From contig JAIPFM010000032.1 of the NCBI GenBank assembly GCA_021736645.1, positions 1 to 36,179 of the forward strand: DNA of 36,179 nucleotides, read 5' to 3'. This document shows positions 35,432 to 36,179 of the stretch, piece after piece. The number at the start of each line of letters is the position of its first letter. Within the stretch, counting starts at the first letter, position 1. Origin of the DNA: Phycisphaerae bacterium (GTDB taxonomy: Bacteria; Planctomycetota; Phycisphaerae; Sedimentisphaerales; Anaerobacaceae). A program made the position numbers and the translations under genes. Under the pieces are notes generated by a model. That model worked only from the letters and a program-made list of their open reading frames with translations. It was not told the origin of the DNA and did not search any database.

Positions 35432-35962
35432 TCAATGCCTCAGATATTTTGTAACCCGCATAACCGAGGAATCGTCAGGATCGGCAGTCTCTTCAAAACC
35501 CAACCTTTTGACGAACGTGAGCATACCGAAATTGTTTTTAAGAACGGAGCCGTAGATTCGTTTGATCCCGCGTGCTTGAGCATGACTTATTAGCGTTTTC
35601 ATAAGTTTCATCCCAAGACCACGTCTTTGCCATTCATCAGCAACGACAACTGCAAACTCACAGCCATTACCATCCGGATCGATCACGAATCGTGCAACGC
35701 CGACTTCTTCTTCTTCATCCTTGTCTCCTTTGTACAGAATAATCAGGGCTTCTGCGTTGAGCGGATCGGGGTTCGTAAACGTCGCCAGATCCTTCTGATT
35801 AAGTTCCTTGATGATGCCGTGGAAGCGCATGTACCGAGAGTGTGCTGAAAGTTTGCGAACGAATGTTTGTTCTATGACAGCATCGCCAGGTGTTATATGG
35901 CGAAGTGTCAACTTTTTACCATCATCAAGCGTCCAGGTTTCTATTTTGGCGTCATCTGCCAT
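35432..35962 (-). CDS. GNAT acetyltransferase, Pat-like
   Basis: The start at 35962 has GAGG upstream; a start at 36028 has none. The 176-aa product is a single GNAT domain: LRHITPGDAVIEQTFVRKLS, SRYMRFHG, CEFAVVVADEWQRRGLG with the acetyl-CoA loop QRRGLG, and VLKNNFGMLTFVKRLGFE. This sequence style is that of the acetyltransferase domain of protein lysine acetyltransferases (Pat/PatZ), which modify acyl-CoA synthetases. Here it stands alone without a CoA-ligase-like domain. It could also acetylate small amines. The adjacent upstream gene on the same strand is an alpha/beta hydrolase. Confidence 0.88.
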   Translation of the reverse strand: MADDAKIETWTLDDGKKLTLRHITPGDAVIEQTFVRKLSAHSRYMRFHGIIKELNQKDLATFTNPDPLNAEALIILYKGDKDEEEEVGVARFVIDPDGNGCEFAVVVADEWQRRGLGMKLMKTLISHAQARGIKRIYGSVLKNNFGMLTFVKRLGFEETADPDDSSVMRVTKYLRH

Positions 35963-36040
35963 AATTAAATCCTCAACCCCGGCAGGAACAAACCGATAGG
36001 CGCTAACTGCTGTTCGTGGAACATTCACCGATGCGGCTGA

Positions 36041-36062
36041 TGGGCGGGCGCCAGCCCGTCCA
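36041..36062 (-). terminator. Strong hairpin after the alpha/beta hydrolase gene
   Basis: A 9-bp stem (36041-36049 with 36054-36062, one G-T wobble) and a 4-nt loop lie 2 nt past the minus-strand stop codon. A weaker outer stem, GCGGCT/AGCCGC, extends it. There is no T tract on the minus strand, so it may stabilise the mRNA end rather than terminate it. Confidence 0.45.
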
Positions 36063-36064
36063 CT

Positions 36065-36179
36065 TCAAGCCGCTGGGTGTATGTCCTTATTACTTTTTGC
36101 TTCTATAGAGTTAATGGCTTTTCTCAAGAGCATATTAAATTCTTCTGGTTTTTCCAACATTGGAAAGTGCCCTGTTCCC
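36065..36179 (-). CDS. Alpha/beta hydrolase, C-terminal end (partial)
   Basis: The last 37 codons of a gene that enters from beyond 36179. The visible end starts GTGHFPMLEKPEEFN, in which His is the typical catalytic base of alpha/beta hydrolases, followed by a final helix (LLRKAINSI). The substrate cannot be told. It ends 103 nt upstream of the GNAT gene on the same strand. Confidence 0.75.
   Translation of the reverse strand, partial: GTGHFPMLEKPEEFNMLLRKAINSIEAKSNKDIHPAA

Noticed and set aside
36027..36079. A long imperfect hairpin with GTTAGCG-like sequence nearby, resembling an integron attC site
   Set aside because: The R'/R'' ends do not fit RYYYAAC and GTTRRRY, there is no integrase gene or cassette array, and a simple mRNA-end hairpin explains it.

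Overview
The window looks like bacterial chromosome from the PVC superphylum (Planctomycetota, Lentisphaerota, Kiritimatiellota or relatives). This is inferred from gene content: exported GH92, CE15 and DUF1080 proteins, a Tat-exported sugar-isomerase-like protein, a beta-helix/HEAT protein, a fused spermidine-synthase/transporter protein, and a PVC-like integrase N-terminus. There is no rRNA or other marker that would fix the phylum.

Left part (1-8.4 kb): an intact tRNA-Val(UAC) whose last 48 bp are repeated exactly at 8242-8289, so the interval is an integrated genomic island. A further 21-bp piece of the same site lies at 8369-8389. The island holds an integrase that has lost its catalytic domain, a long stretch of decayed DNA, three exported or membrane cargo genes (PKD/HYR-repeat surface protein, lectin-like secreted protein, STE24-type M48 protease) and a 5'-truncated DDE transposase. 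Paired CTACAC half-sites 12 bp apart occur at both island ends and just after the integrase remnant; they are candidate integrase arm sites.

Middle part (8.4-30.1 kb), nearly all on the minus strand: a glycan-degradation region. It carries two GH92 alpha-mannosidases, a CE15-like glucuronoyl esterase, a DUF1080 lipoprotein, a SGNH hydrolase, a Tat-exported FucI/AraI-like protein, a beta-helix/HEAT protein, an alpha-carbonic anhydrase and a 786-aa putative glycosidase overlapping rsgA. CE15, DUF2721, HEAT and SGNH genes are 25-50 nt apart and probably form one transcription unit. Most products carry export signals, so the inferred job is trimming of mannose- and uronate-containing glycans outside the cytoplasm. 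No SusC/SusD pair or sugar transporter is present here.

Right part (30.1-36.2 kb): small membrane proteins and lipoproteins, a module of an unrecognised 450-aa Cys-rich protein, a 49-aa ORF and an MGT-type glycosyltransferase, a 54-aa zinc-ribbon protein, a REP-like palindrome, a Pat-type GNAT acetyltransferase, and the 3' end of an alpha/beta hydrolase gene that leaves the window.
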